DNA of 41,689 nucleotides from NCBI GenBank assembly GCA_017303775.1, contig JAFLCH010000006.1, positions 1 to 41,689 on the forward strand. Reading direction: 5' to 3'. This document shows positions 7,901-18,297 of the stretch, in pieces. The position numbers were made by a program, and so were the translations under genes. Position 1 is the first letter of the stretch, and every line of letters starts with the position of its first letter. The notes under the pieces were generated by a model. It searched no databases. It was given only the letters and a program-made list of their open reading frames with translations, and had not been told where the DNA came from. Source of the stretch: Anaerolineae bacterium (lineage in GTDB: Bacteria > Chloroflexota > Anaerolineae > Aggregatilineales > Phototrophicaceae).

Positions 7901-8818
7901 ATGCGCATTGCATCACTATTGCCAAGCAGCACTGAAATCGTCTGTGCGCTGGGTTTGGAAGCCGATCTGGTTGCTCGCTCGCATGAGTGTGATTTTCCTT
8001 CGACGGTAACCAAGTTGCCACCCATCACCGCGCCAAAATTTAACCCTGATGGACGTAGTTATGAAGTAGACCAGCGGGTGAAAGCGATCTTGCAAGAGGC
8101 AACTTCAGTCTACAAAATTGACGCAGAACGCTTGAAATCGTTGCAACCGGATGTGCTTGTCACACAGACACAGTGCGAGGTGTGTGCGGTGAGTTTCGCG
8201 GAAGTTCAGCGCGTGGTTTGCGATTATCTTGATCTCCCCGCCGAGATTATTGCCCTTGAACCCAACCGATTATCGGATGTATTGGATGATATTCAACGAG
8301 TCGCTCAAACGCTGCATGTTCCGGAACGTGGTGTTTCCCTCGTTGAGGAGATGCTCGCACGGATGGGAGCAATTGCTAACCAATCTCGACAACTAACGCC
8401 CCCGCGTGTGGCAACCATTGAGTGGATTGAACCGTTGATGGCGGCTGGTAATTGGATGCCGGAGCTAGTCACGATGGCCGGCGGGATGAATATTTTTGGC
8501 AAGACCGGAGAACATTCGCCTTGGTTAACTTGGGACGAATTGATTCTAGCTGACCCTGACATGATTGTTATTTTGCCATGCGGTTATGATATGACGACTG
8601 CCCACCGTGAACTCCCTGCTTTGACACTGCACCCGCGTTGGGACAAGTTGAAAGCAGTGCAGAATGGGCATATTTATATCACGGATGGCAACCAGTATTT
8701 CAACCGCCCCGGCCCCCGGTTAGTCGAGTCAGTGGAGATTTTAGCTGAGATTTTACACCCCGAGGTGTTTCACTTTGGTCATGAAGGCACGGGGTGGGAA
8801 CGACTCGCTAGTGAATGA
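7901..8818 (+). CDS. BtuF-like (cobalamin/iron-siderophore family) substrate-binding protein without signal peptide
   Basis: A 305-residue protein of the periplasmic-binding family COG0614. It opens MRIASLLPSSTEIVCALGL and carries SHECDFP and TQTQCEVCAVS, typical of the cobalamin-binding subgroup. The C-terminal half has EWIEPLMAAGNWMPELV and the closing helix. There is no signal peptide or lipobox, and no permease or ATPase gene adjoins it, so transport is doubtful; soluble members of this subgroup are common and their job is unclear. ATG 7901 is preferred to 7850 because GAGGAA lies just upstream and the conserved fold starts there. Confidence 0.85.
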   Translation: MRIASLLPSSTEIVCALGLEADLVARSHECDFPSTVTKLPPITAPKFNPDGRSYEVDQRVKAILQEATSVYKIDAERLKSLQPDVLVTQTQCEVCAVSFAEVQRVVCDYLDLPAEIIALEPNRLSDVLDDIQRVAQTLHVPERGVSLVEEMLARMGAIANQSRQLTPPRVATIEWIEPLMAAGNWMPELVTMAGGMNIFGKTGEHSPWLTWDELILADPDMIVILPCGYDMTTAHRELPALTLHPRWDKLKAVQNGHIYITDGNQYFNRPGPRLVESVEILAEILHPEVFHFGHEGTGWERLASE

Positions 8819-8864
8819 TCAGCACTTCATTATTTGAGAGTAACCTTTTAGTCACTGAAGTTGT

Positions 8865-8900
8865 AGGTGTACGGTGAACTCATGACTCCGTACACCTTGT
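8865..8900. terminator. Hairpin between convergent BtuF-like gene and glmS
   Basis: A perfect 10-bp stem, AGGTGTACGG (8865-8874) with CCGTACACCT (8888-8897), and a 13-nt loop. The plus strand continues TGTTCATTTTA. It probably ends transcription from both sides. Confidence 0.7.
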
Positions 8901-8916
8901 TCATTTTACTCAGGCG

Positions 8917-10764
<1,848 letters not shown>

Positions 10765-10785
10765 GGGATTCCCTCCGTTTGTAGT

Positions 10786-10805
10786 GGTGGATTAATGCAT
10801 CCACC
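10786..10805 (-). other. Hairpin between ribozyme and glmS ribosome site
   Basis: The minus strand reads GGTGGAT, loop GCATTA, then ATCCACC: a 7-bp stem without a T-tract, about 20 nt before the start codon. It may mark the boundary of the leader or protect the cleaved mRNA; this is speculative. Confidence 0.4.
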
Positions 10806-10880
10806 TTTGTGTACAGGCTGCAATAGTCTGTGCGGCGCAGGCACAATCCTTTGCATGAAGCCACATCCTCGTAAGGCTGG

Positions 10881-11090
10881 CATCCTGTCCACTTGCTACC
10901 ACCTGTCCCGGTACTTGCGCACCGGTTTTCGTGGATCACTTCTTTTGTACGGAGGGGTAAGACAAAGGGATGGTGGAAACACCCCGGCGGCATCCGCTGA
11001 TCTTTCGATTTTCTCCCCGGTTGGGGATTAAGTGCGCATCGCTGCACACAACCGCCACCTCGTCACCCAGCTCTGCTGGGCCGTGCGCTA
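10881..11090 (-). ncRNA. glmS self-cleaving ribozyme/riboswitch
   Basis: Read on the minus strand, the leader matches the glmS ribozyme core in order. AGCGC comes first, with the predicted cleavage between A 11089 and G 11088. P1 is a short stem, CCCAGC-AGA-GCTGGG. GACGAGG follows, then the P3 strand GGCGG, then AATCGAAAGATCAGCGGATG and the closing P3 strand CCGCC. A downstream P4/P4.1-like region includes a CCGGT/ACCGG hairpin and a CATCC/GGATG pair ending near 10881. Known glmS ribozymes share GACGAGG and the ATCGA-loop-ATCGGCGG(A/G)TG segment. Between the P3 strand and ATCGA there is an insert of about 40 nt forming two extra hairpins. It should bind glucosamine-6-phosphate as cofactor and cleave, lowering glmS expression. 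Confidence 0.88.
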
Positions 11091-11142
11091 TCTAGCCCCC
11101 GATCAGTTCGCGATTAATCTCCTTTGCAACTTATTTAAGGAC

Positions 11143-11171
11143 ATCATAATGAGGAATATATAACTTGGCAA
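11143..11171 (-). promoter_or_regulatory. Sigma-A promoter of glmS
   Basis: On the minus strand, TTGCCA (11171-11166), a 17-bp spacer and TATGAT (11148-11143), each five of six matches to consensus. The predicted start, about 11136, is about 47 nt before the ribozyme cleavage site. The -35 box overlaps a GGCAA/TTGCC inverted repeat (11167-11183). Confidence 0.8.
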
Positions 11172-11213
11172 CTAAAATTTGCCTAACAGCCGTAAAAACC
11201 GGAGTGTCATACG

Positions 11214-11942
11214 TTAGCTGATAAACTCGAGATAATCTGTGGTTGCCTTGGAAAGATCGCTATAGAATCCACGACGGGTTTCATCTTTTACGGCGATTGC
11301 CAATTGATACATGGCTTCATGGCTCATGATGGCAAGAGCTTCACGTGGGACGCGGCGTTCCCCATGTGTCTTGAATTTAAAGGGTCGCCCGAAATTGACA
11401 TTGATTTTGGGGCGTTGGAAGCGGAACAGCTTTTTGTTCCAGCCCACTGCGCCGGAAATAGCAGTGGGGATGATGACAGCATCGGCTTTAGTGGCAACAA
11501 ACGCTAAACCGTCTTTGGCTTCTGCCAACCCTTCCGGATGGCGTGTGCCTTCAGGGGCGATCAGGATGAGTTGACCGTGTTTAACCATTTCAATCGAGTT
11601 GGTGAGGGCCTTACGATCAATCTCACCTCGATTGATCGTGTATGACCCCCACCACCGTACAAAAGGTCCGATTAGAGGGTTGCTCATATTCTCAATCTTT
11701 GTCATGGGTATCACGAAGCGGTTTGTGACAGCTCCCATGCACAATACGGGATCAAGTGCCGAAATATGGTTCATCATAATGATTGCAGGACCCTCCGCAG
11801 GTACATTTTCTGCACCTGTGACTTCGACATCCCACAACACCTTAAAGCCCAATGTGCGGATTAACCCGCGCAGCAAACGTCGCCGCCAAGCTAAGCTCGG
11901 TTGACGCGCAACATATTGTTGAACCTCTGCCGAAAGTGTCAT
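11214..11942 (-). CDS. plsC: 1-acyl-sn-glycerol-3-phosphate acyltransferase (PlsC family)
   Basis: A 242-residue acyltransferase that adds the second acyl chain in making phosphatidic acid at the inner face of the membrane. The catalytic HX4D motif is NHISALD (His59, Asp64). The glycerophosphate-binding motif EGTR is at 131-134 in APEGTRHPEG. One hydrophobic N-terminal stretch may dip into the membrane. The ATG overlaps the stop of the upstream pseudouridine synthase gene by 4 nt (ATGA type), so translation is probably coupled. PlsC-family members acting on other lysolipids cannot be excluded. Confidence 0.92.
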   Translation of the reverse strand: MTLSAEVQQYVARQPSLAWRRRLLRGLIRTLGFKVLWDVEVTGAENVPAEGPAIIMMNHISALDPVLCMGAVTNRFVIPMTKIENMSNPLIGPFVRWWGSYTINRGEIDRKALTNSIEMVKHGQLILIAPEGTRHPEGLAEAKDGLAFVATKADAVIIPTAISGAVGWNKKLFRFQRPKINVNFGRPFKFKTHGERRVPREALAIMSHEAMYQLAIAVKDETRRGFYSDLSKATTDYLEFIS

Positions 11943-12859
11943 CTTCCCCCTGTCCTTTGATTGCGGCGACCACTTTGTGGGCGGCGGGGCTTGCCGGGTG
12001 TCTTTTCACGCTTGCTATATGGCACCTTAGAAACAGCGCTGCCTTTGCTGTGAGGCTTAGCTGGTGTTAACCCTGCTTTTTTGCCACGTCCCGATCCTTT
12101 GCCGGGGATATTTCGCAGCTCATCAGCAGGCGATTTGAGCGCCACCAGATCCTTCGCGGTCAGTTCACGCCATTCGCCGGGGCGAAGTGTACCTAACATC
12201 AGTTTGCCCATTTGAGTTCGAATGAGCGATTTGACCACATGACCAAAAAGCGCCGCCGTCCGCCGAATCTGGCGTTTTTTGCCTTCGGTCATGACAATCC
12301 GTAGTGTAGTGTCTTTACCACCTTCCATCATTTGGATCGAGCAGGGGCCTGTATAGTCGATAGTGCCATCTTCGTTCAGCAGCTCGACGCCCTTCTGCCA
12401 GCGATCCAATGTTTCTTGTGTGGGCAGCCCACTGATGACCACTTTATAGGTTTTGGTATGGCGGTAACGAGGGTGCGTGAGCATGTTTGCTAACTCACCG
12501 TCATTAGTTAATACCATCAATCCTTCGCTGTCGGCGTCCAGCCGTCCGGCGCTGAATAGATGCTCTTTGAAGGGCAGGAAGTCGCTGATGATTTTGCGGG
12601 TATCCCCTTCATGCGGTTCATCGGTGGAAAGCACATACTTTGGCTTGTTAAAAGCAATGTAGAGCTTTTTATCCGGGAAGGCCAGCTTGTTGCCATCCAC
12701 TTCGATGATGTCGGTATTGGGATCAGCTTGATCACCGAGCTTAATGACTTTGCCATTCACCCGGACTCGTCCCTGACTAATGAGCGTTTCACAGGAACGG
12801 CGCGAACCGACGTTGGCCTGTGCCATTAATTTCTGTACACGTTCTTTCACTGGTATCAA
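11939..12859 (-). CDS. rluB: RsuA/RluB-family rRNA pseudouridine synthase
   Basis: A 306-residue enzyme that converts uridine to pseudouridine in rRNA. An S4 RNA-binding domain covers residues about 7-60 (VQKLMAQANVGSRRSCETLISQGRV). The catalytic domain carries AGRLDADSEGLMVLTNDGE with Asp108 as nucleophile. RQIRR and LIRTQMG lie in the usual places. The last 50 residues are a Lys/Arg/Gly-rich tail, common in RluB-type proteins. The start is uncertain: TTG at 12859 or GTG three codons later (12850). RluB versus RluE/RluF-like specificity cannot be set from sequence alone. Confidence 0.93.
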   Translation of the reverse strand: MIPVKERVQKLMAQANVGSRRSCETLISQGRVRVNGKVIKLGDQADPNTDIIEVDGNKLAFPDKKLYIAFNKPKYVLSTDEPHEGDTRKIISDFLPFKEHLFSAGRLDADSEGLMVLTNDGELANMLTHPRYRHTKTYKVVISGLPTQETLDRWQKGVELLNEDGTIDYTGPCSIQMMEGGKDTTLRIVMTEGKKRQIRRTAALFGHVVKSLIRTQMGKLMLGTLRPGEWRELTAKDLVALKSPADELRNIPGKGSGRGKKAGLTPAKPHSKGSAVSKVPYSKREKTPGKPRRPQSGRRNQRTGGR

Positions 12860-12925
12860 TCAAATTCTACTTATTCAACAGGTGACTACATTATAGAGCC
12901 ACTCATCATTTTGAATAGGACGAAG

Positions 12926-13732
12926 TTACTGCTGCTCTCGCAGCCATGTGATATGCCGAGCCTGCACTTTTTCCCACAGTGGCGTGATATTCGGAATGAC
13001 GAGATCGAATTGTTCTTGTAGAACGCCGGCATAGTGCGTCTCGGTTTCGATCAGTTCATCATGCGGTCCCTGATCGGTGATAGTACGGAAGACCACACCG
13101 CGTAATGAGATAAGCCCTTCGGGAATGAAACGAAGGCAGACGGTATTCTTCACAAATCCGGATTCGGGCGAGGTCTGAAGCCGTGTGGATTGTTCGGCGA
13201 ACTCCTCGAGTTGATAGGGTTGGAGATCAAAATCGAAGCCCGGCCCACCGTAAGCCTGATTTTGAAACCACCAACGGCCATCCCGCTGCCTGAGTCCATA
13301 TGTGAAAAAATTACGTTGAATGATACCTTCTTCCAGCGGTAGTGGTTCGAGAAAACCATTGCCGAAACCGACATCCGCTAGATAATCCTTTTCCAGCTTG
13401 ACCAATAAGATCAGATGATCGCCGGGGCCTGCTTCTAGCGCTTCACTCCGGCCCACAAAGCTTGATAACAGGGTTACATCAAACCCGATTTCCCGTAAAG
13501 CCCATGCCAGCAAACCGTTCATTTCGAAGCACCATCCACCCCTCCGCCTGTTAACGATTTTGTCGTAGATTTGTTGAAGGTCCACCGTGAGTGGACAGTC
13601 ACGGTGGATATCCAAATTTTCGTAGCTGATCGACAGCAGATGCCCACGGTGTACTGCGTTCAATGTGGCGAGATCAGGCTTGAGATCACCACTATAACCA
13701 ATTCGTTTGAGATAACCCTCAAGCTGCATCAT
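12926..13732 (-). CDS. nat: Arylamine N-acetyltransferase
   Basis: A 268-residue protein of the NAT family, which moves acetyl from acetyl-CoA to arylamines or hydrazines by a ping-pong route. The triad is clear: Cys68 in RRRGGWCFEMN, His106 in GPGDHLILLV and Asp120 in LADVGFG. ISYENLDIH near residue 37 is also a family hallmark. The C-terminal half is less conserved, as usual. It ends the next small group of genes, 12 nt after the dehydrogenase gene, so the two may be co-transcribed. The physiological substrate is unknown. Confidence 0.95.
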   Translation of the reverse strand: MMQLEGYLKRIGYSGDLKPDLATLNAVHRGHLLSISYENLDIHRDCPLTVDLQQIYDKIVNRRRGGWCFEMNGLLAWALREIGFDVTLLSSFVGRSEALEAGPGDHLILLVKLEKDYLADVGFGNGFLEPLPLEEGIIQRNFFTYGLRQRDGRWWFQNQAYGGPGFDFDLQPYQLEEFAEQSTRLQTSPESGFVKNTVCLRFIPEGLISLRGVVFRTITDQGPHDELIETETHYAGVLQEQFDLVIPNITPLWEKVQARHITWLREQQ

Positions 13733-13744
13733 CGTATCCTCGCA

Positions 13745-14716
13745 TCATCTTGCGGGCGCATCGCTTCCCGGAAATGATTCAATATCAGCTTCTTCAACCG
13801 GATCAATGGGTTCCGGAGCCGGACGCAGTGGTTCGCTGAGTTTGACGTTCGCCAATTGTTCGTAGACGCCGACAACGGCACTGTTGTCGAGATCATGCTG
13901 GCCATGTTGGAGCATCGTGGTATAAAGCTGCTGGATGACGGCTGTTAACGGCATAGGGATGCCGTATGTTTTACCGGTATCAAGACAGATTCCCAGATCT
14001 TTGTGCTGCATGTGTGCTTTGAAACCGGGACCGCGATTACCCGCGAATAAACGCGGCGGTTTTACATCTAATGTCCACATCTGCGCCGCACCACCTTTGA
14101 TGGCTTCCACGACCCGGCTGGGATCAACGCCGGCTTTTTCCGCCACAATCAATGCTTCTGCCATGCTTGCCATTTGTGCGCCGACGATGATCTGATTACA
14201 TACCTTGGCGATCTGCCCGGCTCCGCTGTCTCCAACAAGCACCCATGCCTTACCCATGGCTTGAAATAAGGGTACTGCTTTGTCAAATGCTGCTTGGGGG
14301 CCACCTACCATGATGGTCAGCGTGCCATTTTTGGCGCCTACATCGCCACCACTGACGGGAGCATCAAGGGCCATGACACCTTTTTCAGCCAGCTTTTGGG
14401 CAATCATCCGAGCGGTTTCGGGTTTGATGGTGCTGTTGTCGATGTAGATCAAACCTTCGTGAACACCTTCGATAATGCCATCAGATCCCAACACAACTTT
14501 TTCAACATCCGGTGAATCGGGGAGGTTTGTGAATACAAATTCCACCAGCTGCGCTACTGCTTTCGGAGAGGGTGCGGCTTGTGCGCCAGCGTCGACGAGT
14601 TCCTGCACAATAGCTTGACTGCGATTATGGACAACCAACTCGTGCCCGGCTTTTAACAGGTTGCGGACAATTGCGCCCCCCATGATTCCCAGCCCGATGT
14701 ATCCGACCTTAGCCAT
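13745..14716 (-). CDS. 3-hydroxyisobutyrate dehydrogenase-family NAD(P)-dependent oxidoreductase
   Basis: A 323-residue beta-hydroxyacid dehydrogenase. The Rossmann motif is [13 protein letters not shown] at 4-16. The substrate motif [14 protein letters not shown] is at 118-131. The catalytic Lys171 is in GQIAKVCNQ, with Asn174 alongside. Candidate reactions are 2-hydroxy-3-oxopropionate (tartronate semialdehyde) reductase or 3-hydroxyisobutyrate dehydrogenase; sequence alone does not decide. An acidic, Pro-rich tail of about 28 residues after VKLSEP is extra to the usual fold. A GAGGAATA ribosome site lies before the ATG. Confidence 0.93.
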   Translation of the reverse strand: MAKVGYIGLGIMGGAIVRNLLKAGHELVVHNRSQAIVQELVDAGAQAAPSPKAVAQLVEFVFTNLPDSPDVEKVVLGSDGIIEGVHEGLIYIDNSTIKPETARMIAQKLAEKGVMALDAPVSGGDVGAKNGTLTIMVGGPQAAFDKAVPLFQAMGKAWVLVGDSGAGQIAKVCNQIIVGAQMASMAEALIVAEKAGVDPSRVVEAIKGGAAQMWTLDVKPPRLFAGNRGPGFKAHMQHKDLGICLDTGKTYGIPMPLTAVIQQLYTTMLQHGQHDLDNSAVVGVYEQLANVKLSEPLRPAPEPIDPVEEADIESFPGSDAPAR

Positions 14717-14803
14717 GGTATATTCCTCCGGTTTGCCCGAGTATTTTGCAGTGTCTGGTTACAAGTCTACCCACGATTCGCGAAAGTGGGAAAGCGTAGT
14801 GAA

Positions 14804-16384
14804 CTATACTTTTTTGCTGACCTTAAAGCGCAGGGGAATCCCGACCATTAGTCTTGTTTGAGCTTGTAGCGTAGGAAGTGCCACAAAAATCAGCGTCATG
14901 ACCGTCAATAGCGGGAAGCTTAGAACGGTATAAATGCGTTCACGCCATGTTTGTGGTTGGGTGCGCGGTGGGCGTTCGATCACATCTTGGTACCAGAATA
15001 CGATCCCTAAGACAGCGACCAGCACAAACGATACTTGCAGGAGCACGTAAGCTGGATTACCTAAACCCTCAGAAACAACCTGACCGAGTAAAGGGGGATT
15101 GAAAAGAAATGGCAGTTGCGCACCCATCGTTAGAATAATCCATCCCGCACCGGCCAGTAAGATGTCATGTGCGACGCGGAATAGCAGCTTGAAAGAGACT
15201 CCGAAATCGACTTCCGGATGCTCCAACATTTTGGCGACGATGTAGCCAACTTCCTTACTGCCCCATGCGTGCCGCAGCGTTTGCTCATAACGGTTCTTTA
15301 TGGCTTGCCATAACGTCTCACCGGTGACGGCAGTGGCCGAAAATGGCAGGAATATCCGGTCCAACATCACCGCCCCTTCACGGGCAAAATAGGCTTTGAT
15401 GAACATATGCCACTCATCGGCGATCACATCACCATCCCAGTAGCCGCTGGCGTCCAGTAATTTGAGGCTGAGCGAGTAAGAGGACATGGGCATCGGTATC
15501 CACCACGGTGCTGCCAGATAAGCCAGTTCAAAGGCGGTTGAATAGGCGTTCACCAACCGTAGCAGAGGGTTAATTTCCCAAATATTCGTATGGTAGCGGA
15601 TTGGAGCTTGCCAGAAGCGCAGATGGCGCTCCGGTGTGATGGCGAAAAGGTAAGTTTGTGCGTAGAAATGATCTTTATGCCACAGCGAGTCTGCATCTTG
15701 AGTCGTTACGCAGATTCGGTCAATATCGTATCCCATTTGATCGACTAACCGCCGTTTGACCCAACGGGCTGCCCATGCTTCATTGGCGGATTTGCACTGC
15801 ATTTCACCCGGCAGCCCGCGCGGATGCACTGTGTAAAATAGGTTAGCGAAGCACGGGGCATAATCCCGTACAAGCTGTTCGGCCTTCCCTACACAGTCAT
15901 CTTCTCCGGCTTCCATCGCCAATACGACCGTCATACGGTGGCGCGCCTGATATTGAGCCGCTAGATTGTCCAATGTGCGTGTGAGGATGGGAATAGGTTC
16001 TTTGTAATTGGGAATGATGACGACATGATGAACATCATCCCATGGCATAGCATGTTCATCCGCTTCTGCCTGATAGCGGGCATGCCAGTCTGTGCGTTCC
16101 CACTCGCGGATTTTCCGTAAACCCATTACGTTTGCGATGCCGGCGAACAGAAATCGTACTGCCGAGTAAAAACCTAACAGCGCGGCGATCAACAGCAGCC
16201 CACGGGGGAAGGCAATAGCCGCAGCGATAGCGAATAGCAGCGCCAACCATGCAAGGCAGCCGGGTATACCATCCAGCGCTCGTTCCGGGATAGCGGGTGG
16301 TGGTGTTCCGGCCCAGAGTGACCGACCCACCCCCAGTTGTACGTTGTTTCGGCGACCACCACTCGATTGATACGGCACAATCAA
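14804..16384 (-). CDS. Membrane glycosyltransferase, family 2
   Basis: A 526-residue processive-type GT2. Two membrane segments lie near residues 43-85 (CLAWLALLFAIAAAIAF and LLLIAALLGFYSAV). The GT-A domain contains HHVVIIPNYKEP, the metal-binding DAD in CVTTQDADSLWH, the base region VIADEWHMF and the acceptor-site-like RYEQTLRHAWG. Four more membrane segments follow at about 385-505. It likely polymerises or transfers an activated sugar to a membrane acceptor. Product is unknown. It sits downstream of ddl with a 112-nt gap and near other envelope genes. Confidence 0.88.
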   Translation of the reverse strand: MIVPYQSSGGRRNNVQLGVGRSLWAGTPPPAIPERALDGIPGCLAWLALLFAIAAAIAFPRGLLLIAALLGFYSAVRFLFAGIANVMGLRKIREWERTDWHARYQAEADEHAMPWDDVHHVVIIPNYKEPIPILTRTLDNLAAQYQARHRMTVVLAMEAGEDDCVGKAEQLVRDYAPCFANLFYTVHPRGLPGEMQCKSANEAWAARWVKRRLVDQMGYDIDRICVTTQDADSLWHKDHFYAQTYLFAITPERHLRFWQAPIRYHTNIWEINPLLRLVNAYSTAFELAYLAAPWWIPMPMSSYSLSLKLLDASGYWDGDVIADEWHMFIKAYFAREGAVMLDRIFLPFSATAVTGETLWQAIKNRYEQTLRHAWGSKEVGYIVAKMLEHPEVDFGVSFKLLFRVAHDILLAGAGWIILTMGAQLPFLFNPPLLGQVVSEGLGNPAYVLLQVSFVLVAVLGIVFWYQDVIERPPRTQPQTWRERIYTVLSFPLLTVMTLIFVALPTLQAQTRLMVGIPLRFKVSKKV

Positions 16385-16496
16385 ATCCAGAACAAGGTAT
16401 TCATCACGAGGTTGTCACAAGCATAGCATACGCTGCCTCTGATGTGTACCCGTCACAGTACAGGTTATGCGATCTTAATCTTTTAGCTGACAGCGA

Positions 16497-17690
16497 CTAT
16501 CTTTTTTGGCCTTTGGTTCCCTTCAATCCGCGAGATTCGACAAGGTTGACCAAACTTGTTTGGTAGTCATAATTGTTTTTGCGTTTTTCGGCCTGTGCCT
16601 CACGAGCAATTGCCACTAATCGGTCAACCATATTCCGGGGTGGCAGATCGGTTTCCTGCCATAGATAAAATGCTAGCGAGCCGGGCATAGTGTTGATTTC
16701 GTTCAAGTAGACTTCACCCGTTTTCGGCTTGACCAGAAAATCGATTCGTGCAGTTCCTCGTCCTTCTATCGCCCGGAATGCTTGAATAGCAATATTTTTG
16801 ATCTTGGTTGCTAACTCTTCGGGCAGCGGGGCAGGGATAATACGATCGGCACTTTTCATACCTTCGCCCCCACGAGTATATTTTTCCTCAAACGTCAGGA
16901 ATTGATCCCATGAAACAGGTTGTTCAAGTACCGAAGCAGTGATTTCTGTGCCAATTCCCATCACCGCGCAGTTAATTTCGGTGGGGTCTTCAATAGCTTG
17001 CTCGACTAATACCCGTTGGTCAAGGTTGATGGCGACCTCGATATGGGCGCGCAGAAGTGCCTCGTCCGCCGCTTTACCGATTCCAATGCTTGAACCTAAT
17101 GTAGCGGGTTTGACGAATACCGGATAATGGAGTTCGTGAATGATATGACTGATGACTTTATCTGGCGCTTGCAGCCATTCTGTGCGGCTGAAGGACACGC
17201 CTTCGATAATCGGTACCCCTTGCTGACTTAAAACAATCTTGCTCATGATTTTGTCGTTTGCGATAGCTGATGCTAGCACCCCGCATCCAACGTAAGCGAT
17301 GTCTGCCAATTCTAATAAGCCCTGAAGGGTTCCATCCTCTCCGTGCGATCCGTGAATCGTGGGGAAAACCACATCAAGGCGCTTGATCTCACTCTTTTCA
17401 AAACGACCTGCCGTCGGGTTCAGGATTAACCCATGGTGCTGTATGCTGGGAGAAAGGATAGCGCTGACGACACCCTTCAGGCTGATCACTTCATTCTTGA
17501 AATTTTTGAGTTCTAACAGCGGATCACCTGTGAACCAACGCCCTGTTCGGTCGATATAAATCGGGACAACCTCATAACGCTCCGGGTCGAATGCGCGAAT
17601 GACCTGATGTCCTGTAATGATGGATACATCGTGTTCGACACTGCGTCCGCCGAAGATGACCCCGACGACTGTTTTTCGGTTTGCACTCAT
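16497..17690 (-). CDS. ddl: D-alanine--D-alanine ligase
   Basis: A 397-residue ATP-grasp ligase that joins two D-Ala for the peptidoglycan stem. The N-terminus has VIFGGRSVEHDVSIITGHQ. The ATP-grasp core has FVKPATLGSSIGI and VLVEQAIEDPTEINCAV. The omega loop has EEKYTRGGEGMKSADRIIPAPL, and the metal site is ARIDFLV followed by LNEINTMPGS. After NTMPG the sequence reads SLAFYLW rather than the more usual GFTS, a subtype difference near the second D-Ala site. The tail is about 30 residues longer than E. coli DdlB and basic. D-Ala-D-Lac activity cannot be excluded from sequence alone. Confidence 0.95.
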   Translation of the reverse strand: MSANRKTVVGVIFGGRSVEHDVSIITGHQVIRAFDPERYEVVPIYIDRTGRWFTGDPLLELKNFKNEVISLKGVVSAILSPSIQHHGLILNPTAGRFEKSEIKRLDVVFPTIHGSHGEDGTLQGLLELADIAYVGCGVLASAIANDKIMSKIVLSQQGVPIIEGVSFSRTEWLQAPDKVISHIIHELHYPVFVKPATLGSSIGIGKAADEALLRAHIEVAINLDQRVLVEQAIEDPTEINCAVMGIGTEITASVLEQPVSWDQFLTFEEKYTRGGEGMKSADRIIPAPLPEELATKIKNIAIQAFRAIEGRGTARIDFLVKPKTGEVYLNEINTMPGSLAFYLWQETDLPPRNMVDRLVAIAREAQAEKRKNNYDYQTSLVNLVESRGLKGTKGQKR

Positions 17691-17726
17691 TCCACGATCC
17701 TGATTTGTTAAACGGGTAGCGATGTT

Positions 17727-17755
17727 ATTCTACCCCTGAAACGGATAGGCGTCAT
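17727..17755 (-). promoter_or_regulatory. Weak promoter candidate for ddl
   Basis: On the minus strand, ATGACG (17755-17750), 17 bp, then TAGAAT (17732-17727). The -10 matches five of six positions and the -35 four of six. Confidence 0.35.
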
Positions 17756-17790
17756 GGTTGGGTTGGTGGCAGAGCCGAAGAGTGTGTGTA

Positions 17791-18291
17791 TCAGGTGCTG
17801 AGGATGCTGAAGAGGTAGACACCGAATATGGCAATGCTGATGATGATGTTGAGCACATAGCCGACGATGAAAAGTTTGAGCGCTGCTTGCCCTGCTGTCA
17901 TTGCTTTGCGCAAATCACCAAATTGAGCCAGCTCCACGATCAGCGCGCCTACTATCAATCCGATGATGGTGCCGATGAGTGGTATGGGAATGATAAAGGT
18001 GCCGATCAAGCCTCCGGCGAAGCTCCCCAGCGAGGTGCGGCAGCCCATTCCGGTAGTTTTTGCTCCTAAGAGCGGTCGCCACCAATCGGCGGTCACGCCG
18101 ATTAGCATCAACGCGGTCATTACAAGGGCTGCCGCTGGTGTCAGTCGTTCCCACCCGTTCAGCACGCCGAATACCATCCCGATGGCCCATGGCAGAAGTG
18201 GGCCGGGCAAAATCGGCAGAAATGACAGCGCTAAAGTGACGACCATTAAAATAGTCGTCAGCACCAGCAGAATATTGGGGTCAATTTGCAT
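17791..18291 (-). CDS. DUF456-family membrane protein
   Basis: A 166-residue integral membrane protein with three or four hydrophobic segments: residues about 7-25, 27-60 (two short helices), 90-125 and 135-165. The middle Gly-rich segment, GSFAGGLIGTFIIPIPLIGTIIGLIVGALI, is the mark of DUF456. No function is established for the family. It starts 6 nt after the stop of the DDAH-like gene, so the two are probably one transcript. Confidence 0.85.
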   Translation of the reverse strand: MQIDPNILLVLTTILMVVTLALSFLPILPGPLLPWAIGMVFGVLNGWERLTPAAALVMTALMLIGVTADWWRPLLGAKTTGMGCRTSLGSFAGGLIGTFIIPIPLIGTIIGLIVGALIVELAQFGDLRKAMTAGQAALKLFIVGYVLNIIISIAIFGVYLFSILST

Positions 18292-18297
18292 CTTACT

